Below, piece after piece: positions 9,500 to 19,371 of a stretch of 64,000 nt of DNA. The DNA is from Mycoplasmopsis gallinacea. Its GTDB lineage: Bacteria > Bacillota_I > Bacilli_A > Mycoplasmatales > Metamycoplasmataceae. Each line of letters starts with the position of its first letter. Position 1 is the stretch's first letter. A model generated the notes under the pieces. It did no database searches. It saw only the letters and a program-made list of their open reading frames with translations, and was not told the DNA's origin. Where the stretch lies: the NCBI RefSeq assembly GCF_012220205.1, contig NZ_CP047225.1:372001-436000 (forward strand). The letters run 5' to 3'. The position numbers and the translations under genes are program-made.

Positions 9500-10261
9500 A
9501 TGAAGTTAACAATAAAACCAATTTTCAAGAAAATTTTATTTGTATTTCCATGATTAAATAGACTTAGAAGGATTTTTTCTTTATCTAGAAAATATCGTAA
9601 AACACCTGAGAATGTGCCTGCACAATTAAGAAATGATTTTTTAAGCAAGCTTTCACGTAAAATTTTAGACATTTATAATGTTGATTTAGAAGTATTTGGC
9701 GCTGACAATCTTCCTAGTTCAGGTAATGTAATGCTTGTACCAAACCACAAATCAAACGCTGATTCATTAGCAATTATGGCAGCTTTATGAAAGGTGCAAG
9801 ATGATCCAAATAAAGAAAGAAAAGTTCCAACTTTCTTAGCTAAAAAAGAGCTATTAGATTGAAGAATTCTTAGAAATGCACTTTCATTAAATGATGCTTT
9901 TGCTATTGATCGTAGTAACTTTAGAGAAAGTTTAGAAGTTCTTAAAGAGTTTTCAGCTTTTGTTAAGGAAAATAAAACTTATGGTGTTATTTTCCCTGAG
10001 GGGACAAGAGTTAAAGGTAAAGAACTTGGTAAATTTAATTCTGGAGCTTTCAAGGTAGCAAAAAATGATTATTACACAATTGTTCCAGTCGCAATTAACG
10101 GTAGCGAAACTGTATTTAATAAAGGTAGAAAAGGTCGTTTAAAAGTAGTAGTATCATTTTTAAATCCATTAAAACCAATTGCTTACATGACTCAAGATCC
10201 TAAAGCTGTTGCTGAAAGAGTAAGAAAATTAATTCAAGAGGAAATAGATAAAAATGAATAA
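9500..10261 (+). CDS. plsC: 1-acyl-sn-glycerol-3-phosphate acyltransferase
   Basis: Adds the second fatty acid to make phosphatidic acid at the membrane. The 253-residue protein has the catalytic NHKSNAD (HX4D) near residue 84 and FPEGTR near 165. A hydrophobic N-terminal patch fits membrane attachment. A very strong Shine-Dalgarno (GGAGGGG, 9491-9497) precedes ATG 9500. It sits 15 nt after acpS and overlaps scpA by 8 nt. Pairing with acpS suits joint control of lipid synthesis. Confidence 0.96.
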
Positions 10262-11021
10262 TACAGAAAATACACTTCAATTTGAGAAACTAGAAGAGTA
10301 TAAATTTAAAATCGGTAAATTTGATGGTCCATTAGATTTATTGCTTTCACTTGTAAAGGATAAAAAAATAAACATTATGGACGTGGACATTGCTGAAATA
10401 GCAACCCAATATTTACAAATTATTAAACACCTTCAAGATAGCGAAATTAACTTAGCTGGAGATTATCTTTTAATGGCAGCTACCTTGATTCAATTAAAAG
10501 CTAAAATGATTCTTGAAGAACCGGAAGAAGTAGCTGAAGTTGAAGAAGAAAAACAGAACCTTATTCAACAACTTATTGAATATCAACAATTTAAAGAAAT
10601 TAAGGAAGCTTTAAAAACTTTCCAAGATGCTCGCCAGGATATTTTTATTAAAAAACCAAGTAACATTGATGAATTTGTGGTGGATTCAAATGATGCACGA
10701 CTTGATGGAAAATCAAACATTGTTAAACTTGTAAGCACACTTCGAAAAATGTTTGAAAGAGTGTATGCTCAAAAATTAAGAATGACTAAGCTAGAAACAT
10801 TTAAGCTTACACCGGCAGATCAATTTGATTTTATTATGAACTTACTTAAACAGAAAGAAACCCTTTCTTTTGAAGAAGTTTTTACTTTACCTAGCTTAAA
10901 TCACTTTGTGGTTACATTAATTGCTGTGCTTGATCTTTCAAGAAGACAAAAATTAATTATTGAGCAAGAAGAACAATTTGGGGAAATTGTTATCAAAAGG
11001 GGGCCTGAATATGAAAAATAA
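10254..11021 (+). CDS. scpA: Segregation and condensation protein A
   Basis: ScpA is the kleisin of the SMC-ScpAB condensin that compacts and separates the chromosome. The 255-residue protein starts the conserved part with FKIGKFDGPLDLLLSLVKDKKI near residue 22 (family hallmark FDGPLDLLL), has the AATLIQLKAKMIL helix, an acidic linker and a C-terminal winged helix. Its start overlaps plsC by 8 nt and its end overlaps scpB by 11 nt, so the four genes are translationally coupled. Confidence 0.96.
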   Translation: MNNTENTLQFEKLEEYKFKIGKFDGPLDLLLSLVKDKKINIMDVDIAEIATQYLQIIKHLQDSEINLAGDYLLMAATLIQLKAKMILEEPEEVAEVEEEKQNLIQQLIEYQQFKEIKEALKTFQDARQDIFIKKPSNIDEFVVDSNDARLDGKSNIVKLVSTLRKMFERVYAQKLRMTKLETFKLTPADQFDFIMNLLKQKETLSFEEVFTLPSLNHFVVTLIAVLDLSRRQKLIIEQEEQFGEIVIKRGPEYEK

Positions 11022-11583
11022 GATTTTAGAAGCTCTTTTATACATTCAAGGGGATGAAGGGTTAACATTAGAGCAAGTAAAAGAAATTTTTAACTTAAAT
11101 ACATTAAGCGAAGCTAAAAAAGTTTTAGTAGATTTTCATAAAGATTTTAACGAGCAAGATCGAGGGCTTAAAGTAGTTGCTTTTAATGAAGTGTATAAAT
11201 TAGCAACTAGAGAAACAGTTAAAGATTTTGTTAGCAAAATGGTAAATGTTACAAAAAAACAAAGACTTTCAAATGCTGCTATTGAGGTGGCAGGAATTGT
11301 TGCTTACAAGCAACCAATTACTAGAGGCCAAATTGCAAAAATTAGAGGTGCAGCTTCTGATCAAGTTGTTAACACACTTTTAGTTAAAGGAGTTATTGAA
11401 GAAGTTGGGGTTTCACCAACACAAGGAAATCCTGTTCTTTATGGAGTTACTCCTAAATTTTATGACCACTTTAAATTAACAAACATGACTGATTTACCTA
11501 AAATGAGAGACTTCAACTATGTTGATGGAGTTGAAAACGAAGATCAAGACTTCAATTTATTTACAAGTCAAAGACAAGATTAA
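11011..11583 (+). CDS. scpB: Segregation and condensation protein B
   Basis: Partner of ScpA in the SMC complex. 190 residues; ILEALLYIQGDEGLTLEQV at the start and the central AIEVAGIVAYKQPITRGQIAKIRG are typical. ATG 11011 is chosen because it begins the conserved helix and has AAGGGGGC 8 nt upstream inside scpA. A terminator follows. Confidence 0.96.
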   Translation: MKNKILEALLYIQGDEGLTLEQVKEIFNLNTLSEAKKVLVDFHKDFNEQDRGLKVVAFNEVYKLATRETVKDFVSKMVNVTKKQRLSNAAIEVAGIVAYKQPITRGQIAKIRGAASDQVVNTLLVKGVIEEVGVSPTQGNPVLYGVTPKFYDHFKLTNMTDLPKMRDFNYVDGVENEDQDFNLFTSQRQD

Positions 11584-11586
11584 ATT

Positions 11587-11610
11587 TCCTATTTTTTAAT
11601 AGGATTTTTT
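11587..11610 (+). terminator. Terminator of acpS-plsC-scpAB
   Basis: Short stem TCCTA/TAGGA with an AT loop and six Ts. Confidence 0.65.
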
Positions 11611-11628
11611 ATTATTTAAAGGAAATTT

Positions 11629-12477
11629 ATGCAATTAGAAAAAATTACAGCTACTAAAAATGATCAAGGAAGAAGTTTATATAAACTTCTAAGTAAATAT
11701 TTTGACAATGTTCCTAAAAGCAAATTAGAGCAACTTTTTAGAAAAAAAGATATCAAAGTTAATGGTAGAAGAAATCTTCCTAAAGACTACGTTGTTCAAG
11801 AAGGTGATCAAATTTGAGTTTATGGAATTAGCGATGTTTCTAAAGAAGAAGAAATTATCAAGGTAAATCACAATTTCACTATTTTACACGAGGATGCTAA
11901 TATTTTAGTCATTGACAAAAAAGAAGGTATTAGCATCCATGATGGTGATAATTGCTTAGATAATCAAGTTCTTAGCTATTTAAAATACAAAAAAACTGAT
12001 AGCTTTAAACCAAGCCACATAGGAAGGTTAGATAAAGAAACCAGCGGAATTATTGTGTACGGAAAAACTTATGAAGCTGTAGTGCAATTCAATAATGCAA
12101 CTAATAACTTCACTAAGAAATATCTTTTTATAAGCGATTTTAATTATGATAAAAAAGAAGTGGTGCTTTATCAATATATTGATAAAGAAACTCAGAAGTT
12201 AAAATTTAGCACTAAAGAAAGAAAAAATTCAAAAATGGCACATACTATTTTAACTTATGATGGTAAAAGAAAAGAAGCAGAAATTCTTACTGGAAGAAAG
12301 CACCAAATTAGAATTGCCCTAAAATTCCTAGGTTATCCAATTTACGGAGATAAAAAATATGGTGGCAAAAAAGCTAAGCGCTTAATGCTACATTCATATT
12401 ATTTAAAATTAAATGGCCTTGAAGGTGCTTTAAAATATTTAAATGGTTTAGAGTTTATCTCGCACCCTAAATGATAA
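11629..12477 (+). CDS. RluA/RluD-family pseudouridine synthase
   Basis: Residues 15-70 form an S4-like RNA-binding domain (SKLEQLFRKKDIKVNG); residues 90-280 the synthase domain with HIGRLDKETSGIIVY near 135, which contains the catalytic Asp. The family makes pseudouridine in 23S rRNA. 282 residues, normal size. The gene ends with TGA (Trp) then TAA at 12475. SD AAAGGA before ATG 11629. Which uridines it modifies (RluC or RluD type) cannot be told. It leads into gatCAB 11 nt later. Confidence 0.93.
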
Positions 12478-12488
12478 AAGGAGCTACA

Positions 12489-12791
12489 ATGAAACACATT
12501 AGTAAAGAAAAACTTTATGAAATAGTTAACTCATTAATGCTTGAACCAAGCAAAGAAGTTATTGAAGGTATCTTAGAAAAATGAGAGACAATCCAAAATG
12601 ATCTTGAAGATATTAAAGCTTGAGATTTAGAAAATGTTAAGCCAATGACACATATAAATGAACAGTTACACATTGATTTTTTAAGAGAAGATGAACCAGC
12701 AAGCTTACCAAGCATTAATAAAGAACAAATCTTAGCAAACGCAACTGAAAAAGATGATTCATTTGTAATTACAACAAAGGTGGTCGATTAA
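12489..12791 (+). CDS. gatC: Asp/Glu-tRNA amidotransferase subunit C
   Basis: Small stabilising subunit that wraps around GatA and GatB. 100 residues, poorly conserved as usual, but with the motif WDLENVKPMTHINE (family LDTxGVEPMxHxxx) near residues 45-58 and the acidic LREDEP. SD GGAG 5 nt before ATG 12489. Two UGA codons are read as Trp. 2 nt upstream of gatA. Confidence 0.92.
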
Positions 12792-12793
12792 AA

Positions 12794-14113
12794 ATGAAAT
12801 TAGTAAAACAAAAAGGAAACTTAGAAAAAGCACTCATTGAGCTTAAAAATGATCATAATAATGCTGTGGCTTTTGTGTATGAAAATGGTTATAGAGAAGA
12901 TAGCGAAGGTATTTTAAATGGTAGCGTAATTACTATCAAAGATGTTTTTGCTACTAAAAATGCTCCAACAAGATCTTCAAGTAAAATTTTAGGAAACTTC
13001 AATCCATTTTATAATGCAACTGCAGTGCAAAAACTTTTAGATGCAGGTGCTATTGCTGCTGCTAAAGTAAATAATGACGAGCTTGCTTTAGGTGGAACTG
13101 GAACTTATAGTGCTTTTGGTCTTGTAAAAAATAAACTAGATCCAAGAAGATTTTCAGGAGGAAGCTCTTCAGGTTCAGTTGTAACTCTTACTGAAAATGT
13201 GTCAATTGCTTTAGGTAGTGATACCGGTGATAGTGTGCGTCTTCCAGCTTCATTCCAAGGGGTTGTAGGGTTTAAACCAAGCTATGGAGCAATTAGTAGA
13301 TATGGAATGTTTGCTTATGCTTCTTCGCTTGATACAGTAGCTTACTTTGCTCACAATGTAAATGATATTTTTGCTGCATCTAAAGCGATGTTTGGTAAAG
13401 ATAAAAAAGATATGACAAGTGTTAATGTTGAGCTTAATAAACTTCAAACAAGCAAACCTAAAAAAGTTGTAGCCCTAGATTTTAGTATCTTTTGTAATTC
13501 TTATGTGAATGAAGCTTTTGATAACTTACTCAAAAAGCTTGAAAATGAGCAAGTTGAAGTTCTTAAAATTAATCCTAATTATGACATTTTAAAAGCTATT
13601 AAAATTGTGTACCAAGTAGTAAGCTTCTCTGAAGCTTCTTCAAATTTATCAAATCTTACAGGAATTAGCTTTGGTTCAAGAGTGAATGGAAACACTTGAG
13701 AAGAAATTATGAAAAACACTCGTTCTGAGAAATTTGGAAAAATGGTGCAAGAAAGATTAACTTTAGGAAGTTATTTCTTATATAGTGAAAACCAAGAGGA
13801 AATCTTTATTAGAGCTCAAAAAGCAAGAAGAGTGATTAAAGATTATATTGACTCTCTTCAAAAGCAAGGTGATGTGGTTATTTACCCAGCTTATCGTGGA
13901 ATTGCTCCATTATTTGATGAAGTGCAAGAACCAAACTTAATGGATTATATTCTTACAGGTGCTAATTTAGCGGGTATTCCTTCAATTACAATTCCGTTTG
14001 GAAGCTTTGATAATATGCCATTTAACCTTTGTTTAGAAAAACAAATTTATCAAGATAATGAGTTATTAAACTATGCTAATTACTTTGAACAGTTAATTAA
14101 AGGAGGGAACTAA
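12794..14113 (+). CDS. gatA: Asp/Glu-tRNA amidotransferase subunit A
   Basis: Amidase subunit that frees ammonia from glutamine for converting Glu-tRNA(Gln) (and often Asp-tRNA(Asn)) to the amide form. The amidase signature is clear: ITIKDVF with the catalytic Lys near residue 53, GGSSSGSVVTL near 125 and the serine in GSDTGDSVRLPAS near 148. 439 residues. A UGA codon at 13697 is Trp. Shares one base with gatB (TAATG). Presence of gatCAB fits a genome lacking GlnRS. Confidence 0.97.
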
Positions 14114-15537
14114 TGAATAATTTTGAAACAGTTATTGGGATCGAAATCCACGTTGAACTTAAAACCCAAACTAAAATGTTTTCTCCTTCAAGAATTGATT
14201 TTGAAGCGGCTCCAAATACTTGTGCAAATCAAATTGATTTAGGTTATCCAGGTACGCTTCCACTTATTAATAAACAAGCAGTTAAATACGCTGTAGCTTT
14301 AGCTAAAGCTTTAAAAATGGAAATTGATGATGAACTTCACTTTGACCGTAAGAATTATTTTTATCCAGATTTACCTAAAGGTTTCCAAATCACTCAGTAT
14401 TATAGACCTATTGGTAAAAATGGTGTCTTAAGCATCGAAACTTCAAATGGACTTAAAGAAATTCAAATTGAAAGAATTCACCTTGAAGAAGATACTGCAA
14501 GACAGCACCATGATGAAAACGGAACAAAGCTCGATTATAACCGCGCTGGAATTCCACTTATTGAAATTGTGTCTTATCCAACAATTAAAAATGCAGATGA
14601 AGCTGCGGCGTATGTCGATATGATCAAAAAAACAGTGCTTGCTTTAGAAATTTCTGAAGGTAAATTAGAGCAAGGATCATTAAGAGCTGATATTAACATT
14701 TCGCTTAGACCTTTTGGAACCAAAGAATTTGGGACAAAAGTTGAAATTAAAAATATGAACTCGCTTTCAAATATTAAAAAAGCAATCGAATATGAAATTG
14801 CGCTTCAAAGAGAAAAAATTCTTACTCACCAAGAAATTCTTCAACAAACCAAGCGTTTTGATGACCAAAAAAACATCAATGTTGTTATGCGTACCAAAAC
14901 AGGAACAACTGATTATAAATACTTCCCAGAGCCAAATATTCCATTTATTAAGCTGTCAAAAGAATTTATTGATTCAGTGATTTTAAAAGAGCTTCCTTTA
15001 GAGAAGAAAAATAGATATTTAGAATGCAATATCCAAAACATTTATGTTCAAAGCTTAATTGACGATATTGAGCTTTCAAAATATTTTGATTCAATTCCTT
15101 ATCCAGATAAAGATAAACTTTCTAAAGTATTTTTTGCTGAAGTTGTATCCCTTGCTAATGCCAAAGGAATTCATCCAGTTGAGCTTAAAATCAAACCTGA
15201 ATTTATCCAGCAGTCATTAGAATTACTTGAAGAAGGTGTTATTTCAGGTAAGTCACTTAAAAAACTTATTCCACTTTTAGCTGGCTTTGAAGGTGATGTT
15301 AACGAGCTTTTAGAAAAAGAAAATCTTAAACAAATTTCAGATCCTAAATTAATTAACAATCTTATTTCAGAAATTATTAACGGAAATGAAGAATTAATTA
15401 GCGAATATCCAAATCGTCCTGAAAAAGTTGTTAAATTTATTTTAGGTGCTATGATGAAAAAAACTGGTGGACAAATTAACCCACAACTTGCAAATGATTC
15501 AACAGTTGAATTTTTAAAAAATAAATTCAAAAAATAA
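14113..15537 (+). CDS. gatB: Asp/Glu-tRNA amidotransferase subunit B
   Basis: Subunit that binds the misacylated tRNA and carries the kinase/transamidase site. 474 residues beginning with VIGIEIHVELKTQTKMFS, with DLPKGFQITQY, EEDTAR and GIPLIEIV blocks and a C-terminal YqeY-like helical tail. SD GGAGGG 8 nt before ATG 14113, inside the end of gatA. No in-frame UGA. Confidence 0.97.
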   Translation: MNNFETVIGIEIHVELKTQTKMFSPSRIDFEAAPNTCANQIDLGYPGTLPLINKQAVKYAVALAKALKMEIDDELHFDRKNYFYPDLPKGFQITQYYRPIGKNGVLSIETSNGLKEIQIERIHLEEDTARQHHDENGTKLDYNRAGIPLIEIVSYPTIKNADEAAAYVDMIKKTVLALEISEGKLEQGSLRADINISLRPFGTKEFGTKVEIKNMNSLSNIKKAIEYEIALQREKILTHQEILQQTKRFDDQKNINVVMRTKTGTTDYKYFPEPNIPFIKLSKEFIDSVILKELPLEKKNRYLECNIQNIYVQSLIDDIELSKYFDSIPYPDKDKLSKVFFAEVVSLANAKGIHPVELKIKPEFIQQSLELLEEGVISGKSLKKLIPLLAGFEGDVNELLEKENLKQISDPKLINNLISEIINGNEELISEYPNRPEKVVKFILGAMMKKTGGQINPQLANDSTVEFLKNKFKK

Positions 15538-15542
15538 TTGTT

Positions 15543-16643
15543 ATGTTTTGAAAAAGAAAAAAAACTTTAAACTATAAAGAACTTGTGAAAATCAATAAAA
15601 AACGAAAAGTTTTTAAAGATTTTCACCTTAACTTAATTTGACCAGAAAAATTTGATGCTATTGAGAAGTTTTATGAAAAAATCATTAAGTTTTTCATCAA
15701 GATAGTTTCCACTATTTTCATTAGAGTGAGAGATGAAAATGAAGGTGAGAAAAAGAAAAATGTTATCAATACCGTTTATAAAGATTTTTCATCAAGACAA
15801 TATAATTTTATTTGACTTTCCACTGCTTTTTATTTGTTAATTTCATTCGTACCTGTTATTTATGTTGTATTTCTTCTAAATAACTTAACAGTGTCAATTA
15901 CACCATTTATCGGTCTTTCATCAAGTAAGTTTCAAGAATCATTTGGAAGCATCATTTTAGGACGTTTTATGCCTGGATCTGTCAAATACCTTATTGGTAT
16001 TCAAGACTTCCAAGAAAATAGCAATGTAGCCTCTTATGCTACTTTAATCCCTAAATTATTGCTTCTTGGTTCAGCTCTTTATATTTCTAGCGAAGGGTAT
16101 GCTAAACTTATTTCTTCATGTAACTTCATTTACGATCATAAAAAAATCGGAACATTTATCGGGAATAAACTTAAAGGATTTTTCTTAGTGCTTTTTGTGT
16201 CTGTGCTTCTTTGATTTTTCTCAACTTTCCATATCTTAGTCGATGCTTTAATGGCAAAAAATATTTTTGATAAAGACTCTTCCGTGTTTTCAATTGTGAG
16301 AGAAGTGCACTTTATTATGATGTCATTTATTTTCTTTGTCATCCTATTTATAGGTCTTTTTCAATTAGCTCCTTCATTTAAACAAAAGATGAATTCAGTA
16401 TATCGTGGAGCTATTATTTCTGCGCTACCAATTACGATTTTGGCTATTATTTTCTCGTCAATTAACAAACTTTTCAGTTATGATAAATTCGGTGGAGCAG
16501 TAGGATTTTTCCTTACTATCGCTTTCTTTATTAACTTATTTACTTACTTTATGTTCCTTGGAATTACATTTAATAAAGCTTATTATTCTAACTTTATTAG
16601 TGGTAGAACTATTTCTAAAAAAAGCTTCTTCTACTACTTTTAA
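15543..16643 (+). CDS. YihY/BrkB-family membrane protein
   Basis: 366 residues: a basic cytoplasmic N-terminus of about 95 residues, then six hydrophobic segments (about 98-120, 145-160, 180-195, 220-250, 255-280, 320-350). The order of segments and the YKDFSSRQYNFIWLSTAFYLLISFVP start resemble the YihY family, whose transport role is still uncertain. It has no visible Shine-Dalgarno and starts 5 nt after gatB, so it probably depends on translation of gatB. Several UGA codons are read as Trp. Confidence 0.8.
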
Positions 16644-16648
16644 TAATT

Positions 16649-16676
16649 ATCGAAACAGCAATGTTTCGATTTTTTA
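16649..16676 (+). terminator. Terminator of the gatCAB-yihY transcript
   Basis: 9-bp stem ATCGAAACA/TGTTTCGAT with tetraloop GCAA and a T-run. Confidence 0.9.
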
Positions 16677-16721
16677 TTACTTTAAAATGCCTTAGGTTCT
16701 ATGTGTGTAATTAGATTGCGC

Positions 16722-16766
16722 AAAAACACCGAATATGCCTTATTTATAGACACATTCGGTGTTTTT
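16722..16766 (-). terminator. Terminator of the DUF2130 gene
   Basis: A perfect 13-bp stem AAAAACACCGAAT/ATTCGGTGTTTTT with a 19-nt loop; T-run on either strand. It lies just after the minus-strand stop at 16792. Confidence 0.85.
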
Positions 16767-16791
16767 ATATTTATAACTTGGAAATGATTAA

Positions 16792-18456
16792 TTATTCTTC
16801 ATCTTTCTCGTTATATTCAGAGAATTCTTCTGGATTTACTTCAATAACATGTTGAAGTTGTTTTGGATCAGAAGATTCAAAAGCTCCTAATTTTTCAAGT
16901 TTTTTAACTTGTGTTTCAATTTTGAATCCGTCAACTTTATTATTCATTAAACGGAATTCTTTATCTTGAATTTTGTCAGCATTATCTTTAATTTTTTGAG
17001 CTGATTTTTGAATTGCTTCTGCACTTGCGCGCATATCATTTAAGCTCTTGTTAATAGCTTCCATATGTTTTGCAAGATATTCTCTTAAGTCTTCAAATTT
17101 GCTTAGAATTTTTACTTTTTCTTCGATTCTAGTTTCGCTGGCTTTAATTGAGTGAGTTTTTTGTGAAATATTAATTAAAAGTCCTACAACCGGAACGATT
17201 AAGTCTAAACTACAGATGTAAATGTTTTTGTAATCACGAGGGTTATTAATGTAGAAGTTCCCCTCCTTAAAATCAAGTTCAGAAACTAAAATAGCATAAT
17301 CTGATTTTGATTTTTGTCTATCTTTTTCTAATTTTTTAAGGTGATCTTCATTTTTTATATTAGTTGTTGAATTTTCTTGTTTTGTTTTAGCTTCTACAGC
17401 AATTTTTGCGATAGGTTCTTTTGAATCTGCATTTTCATAAATTTCAATAGAAAAGTCTGCTGCTGTTTTTTTACCATCTTCATCAGCAACCATTTTAGCT
17501 TTTTCAATTTTAATTGTTTGTGAATATCCGAAAGAATCTCTAAGAGTTTGATAAACAGCATCTTCAAAGCTATTTCCAAGCTGTTTTGTACTTAAGTATG
17601 TTTTTTTTGTTAATAATTCCTGATTTGCATTTTCTAATTTCGCAATTGCTTTTTCTTTTTCTAAGATTTTTTCTTCATAAGTATTTTTAGTTTTCTCTAA
17701 CTCTATTTGCACTTCTTTTTCGTATTTTAATTTAAGAGCTTCTTGCTCAGATTTTAATTGAGTTACTTTTTGTTTTTCGTCGGCAAGAAGGTTTAAGTAT
17801 TTTTTCTCTACTTGTAATTCGGCATTTTCTTGATTTTTTTGAAGTTCTGTAATTTGAACTTTTAACGCACCTAGCTCTTTTTCTTTTTCTTTTTCTAAAT
17901 TGCTAATTTTTTCTTTTTCTTTTTCAATACTTTGTAAGTATTTATCTTGGATTTGTTTTTCTTTTTCGCTTACTTTATTTTGAATTTGTAATTCTAGATT
18001 TTCTTTTGTGTTTTGGAGTTCAACTTTCAATAACTCAGCTTCAGATCTTAACTGGTTAATTGTTTGTTCATAACTTTCTTTTAAGTTTGTAGTTTTTGCA
18101 CTAACTTCATTTTGATGGTTTGATTTAAGTAATTCTTCATTCTTTTTGCTATCACTTTTGATTTGTTCAATTTGTTGTTGTAACAATTCATTTCTTTTTT
18201 CAAATTGTGAAAGCAAATCTTTAACTTGCTTGAATTTAGGATTTAATTCAATTTGAGATTCTCAGTTTTGTTTCTCATTTTCAACTAATCTTTTATATTC
18301 ATCATTTTTTCCTTCTTCAATTGCTTTGATTAATTCTGAATAATCAACATCAAATGCCTCTTTAATGTTAAAATAATCACCTTTTTGAGCATCTTCTTCA
18401 ATTTGGAAGATTAACTCTTTACTATCAATTAATTTAATTTTTATTTCTTTTGCCAT
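16792..18456 (-). CDS. DUF2130-like coiled-coil protein with a PD-(D/E)XK-type nuclease core
   Basis: 554 residues. Residues 1-75 are a small acidic domain, about 75-285 are an unbroken Lys/Glu/Gln coiled coil, and 290-445 look like the DUF2130 domain: GNSFEDAVYQTLRDSFGY, then D in TAADFSIEIYE and AVEAKTK, i.e. the spaced D...ExK pattern of PD-(D/E)XK nucleases. A further helical tail follows. The layout resembles RmuC-like proteins. The role is unknown; a DNA repair or defence job would fit. ATG 18456 was chosen over GTG 18462 because GGAGGT lies 6 nt before the ATG. One UGA near residue 67 is Trp. Confidence 0.75.
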
Positions 18457-18468
18457 AATCACACCTCC

Positions 18469-18488
18469 GTATATCTAATTTAATTATA
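18469..18488 (-). promoter_or_regulatory. Promoter of the DUF2130 gene
   Basis: TATAAT on the minus strand (18488-18483), about 27 nt before the ATG, leaving a short leader that contains GGAGGT. Confidence 0.55.
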
Positions 18489-18786
18489 TATACCTTTACT
18501 CTCAGAAGGTCAGAAATAACAGAATTTTTACAAAAAAAACTAAAAATGACTGTTGATATATCTTGTTAATTTTGATGCAAAATAGAGCTATTTTTTGAGC
18601 GCTCCAAAATATATTCAAAAACCATTATTAAATAAATATTATTACTAAGTTAACTATTATTTATTTAATAATGAGTCAAGTATATTTCACTTTAAATTTA
18701 TGGAAAAAATATTGGATCAAAATTTTCTTATTAAAACCTTTGTAAAATTTTTTTACAATCGGTAAATTTTTGAATAGAAAGAAAAC
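18489..18786. other. AT-rich intergenic stretch between the DUF2130 gene and rpmB
   Basis: No open reading frame or RNA gene is seen. It holds the palindrome GAGCGCTC (18597-18604) and the long inverted repeat listed separately. The sequence is otherwise low-complexity AT. Confidence 0.6.
18623..18673. repeat. 16-bp perfect inverted repeat
   Basis: CATTATTAAATAAATA (18623-18638) and its exact reverse complement (18658-18673) around a 19-nt spacer. No T-run follows on either strand. It could form a cruciform or be a protein site. Confidence 0.6.
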
Positions 18787-18866
18787 ATGTGACATTTTGT
18801 TTGTTATTTAATAAAGAAAAACCTTGGTTAATTTTATTTTTCACAAATTAACTTTTTTGCTATAAT
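18787..18866 (+). promoter_or_regulatory. rpmB promoter with a shared upstream element
   Basis: The -10 is an extended TTGCTATAAT (TATAAT 18861-18866). A 29-nt element at 18787-18815 (ATGTGACATTTTG, then TTTGTTATTTAATAAA) is repeated with two mismatches at 31967-31995, upstream of the SRP RNA gene, at nearly the same distance from the -10 (45 against 46 nt in between). Confidence 0.6.
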
Positions 18867-18934
18867 TTAAAGGCACGTCTTGAAATATGAATAAACAAGA
18901 CTAATTATTAGCTAATAAATAGAAAGGATTCAAT

Positions 18935-19126
18935 ATGGCAAGAAGAGACGTTCTTTCAGGTAAAGGACCTTTATCAGGTAACACACGTTCACATGCTATG
19001 AACGCATCAAAACGTAAATTCAATGTTAACCTTCAAAAAGTGAAAGTTACAATTGATGGTACACCTCAAACATTAAGAGTTAGTGCCAAAACATTAAAAA
19101 CTCTTAAATTAAAAGGATTAATTTAA
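18935..19126 (+). CDS. rpmB: 50S ribosomal protein L28
   Basis: 63 residues beginning [21 protein letters not shown], the L28 signature, with a basic middle ([12 protein letters not shown]) and [21 protein letters not shown] 7 nt upstream. Monocistronic, with a 65-nt leader that can form a small hairpin (GTCTTG/CAAGAC). Its own terminator follows. Confidence 0.97.
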   Translation: MARRDVLSGKGPLSGNTRSHAMNASKRKFNVNLQKVKVTIDGTPQTLRVSAKTLKTLKLKGLI

Positions 19127-19133
19127 TCATTGA

Positions 19134-19162
19134 AAAATCGCCTTGATCAAGCGATTTTTTAT
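19134..19162 (+). terminator. Terminator of rpmB
   Basis: 8-bp stem AAAATCGC/GCGATTTT with a T-run. Confidence 0.85.
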
Positions 19163-19258
19163 TTATTTTTTAGCTTAAAATAAGCAATTATTTTAAGAAA
19201 TATCAAAAATCAAAAGTTGGAAAATAATTAACTTCACACCCTAAATTTAGAACTTTTT

Positions 19259-19272
19259 ATTTTATTTTGTAT
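19259..19272. repeat. Target duplication, left side of IS30 copy 1
   Basis: ATTTTATTTTGTAT, repeated exactly at 21100-21113 on the other side of the element. Confidence 0.75.
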
Positions 19273-19281
19273 ATAAATTAG

Positions 19282-19318
19282 AAAAGTCACACGCAAATTT
19301 AATGCGTGTGACTTTTTT
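19282..19318 (+). terminator. Terminator-like hairpin inside the left end of IS30 copy 1
   Basis: A 14-bp stem AAAAGTCACACGCA/TGCGTGTGACTTTT overlapping the terminal repeat and followed by Ts. It should stop outside transcription before it enters the transposase. Also present in copy 2. Confidence 0.7.
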
Positions 19319-19371
19319 GTGTCCATTGTGTAAAATAATAATGCTAAATAGAAAGGACACATTTTTATTAT

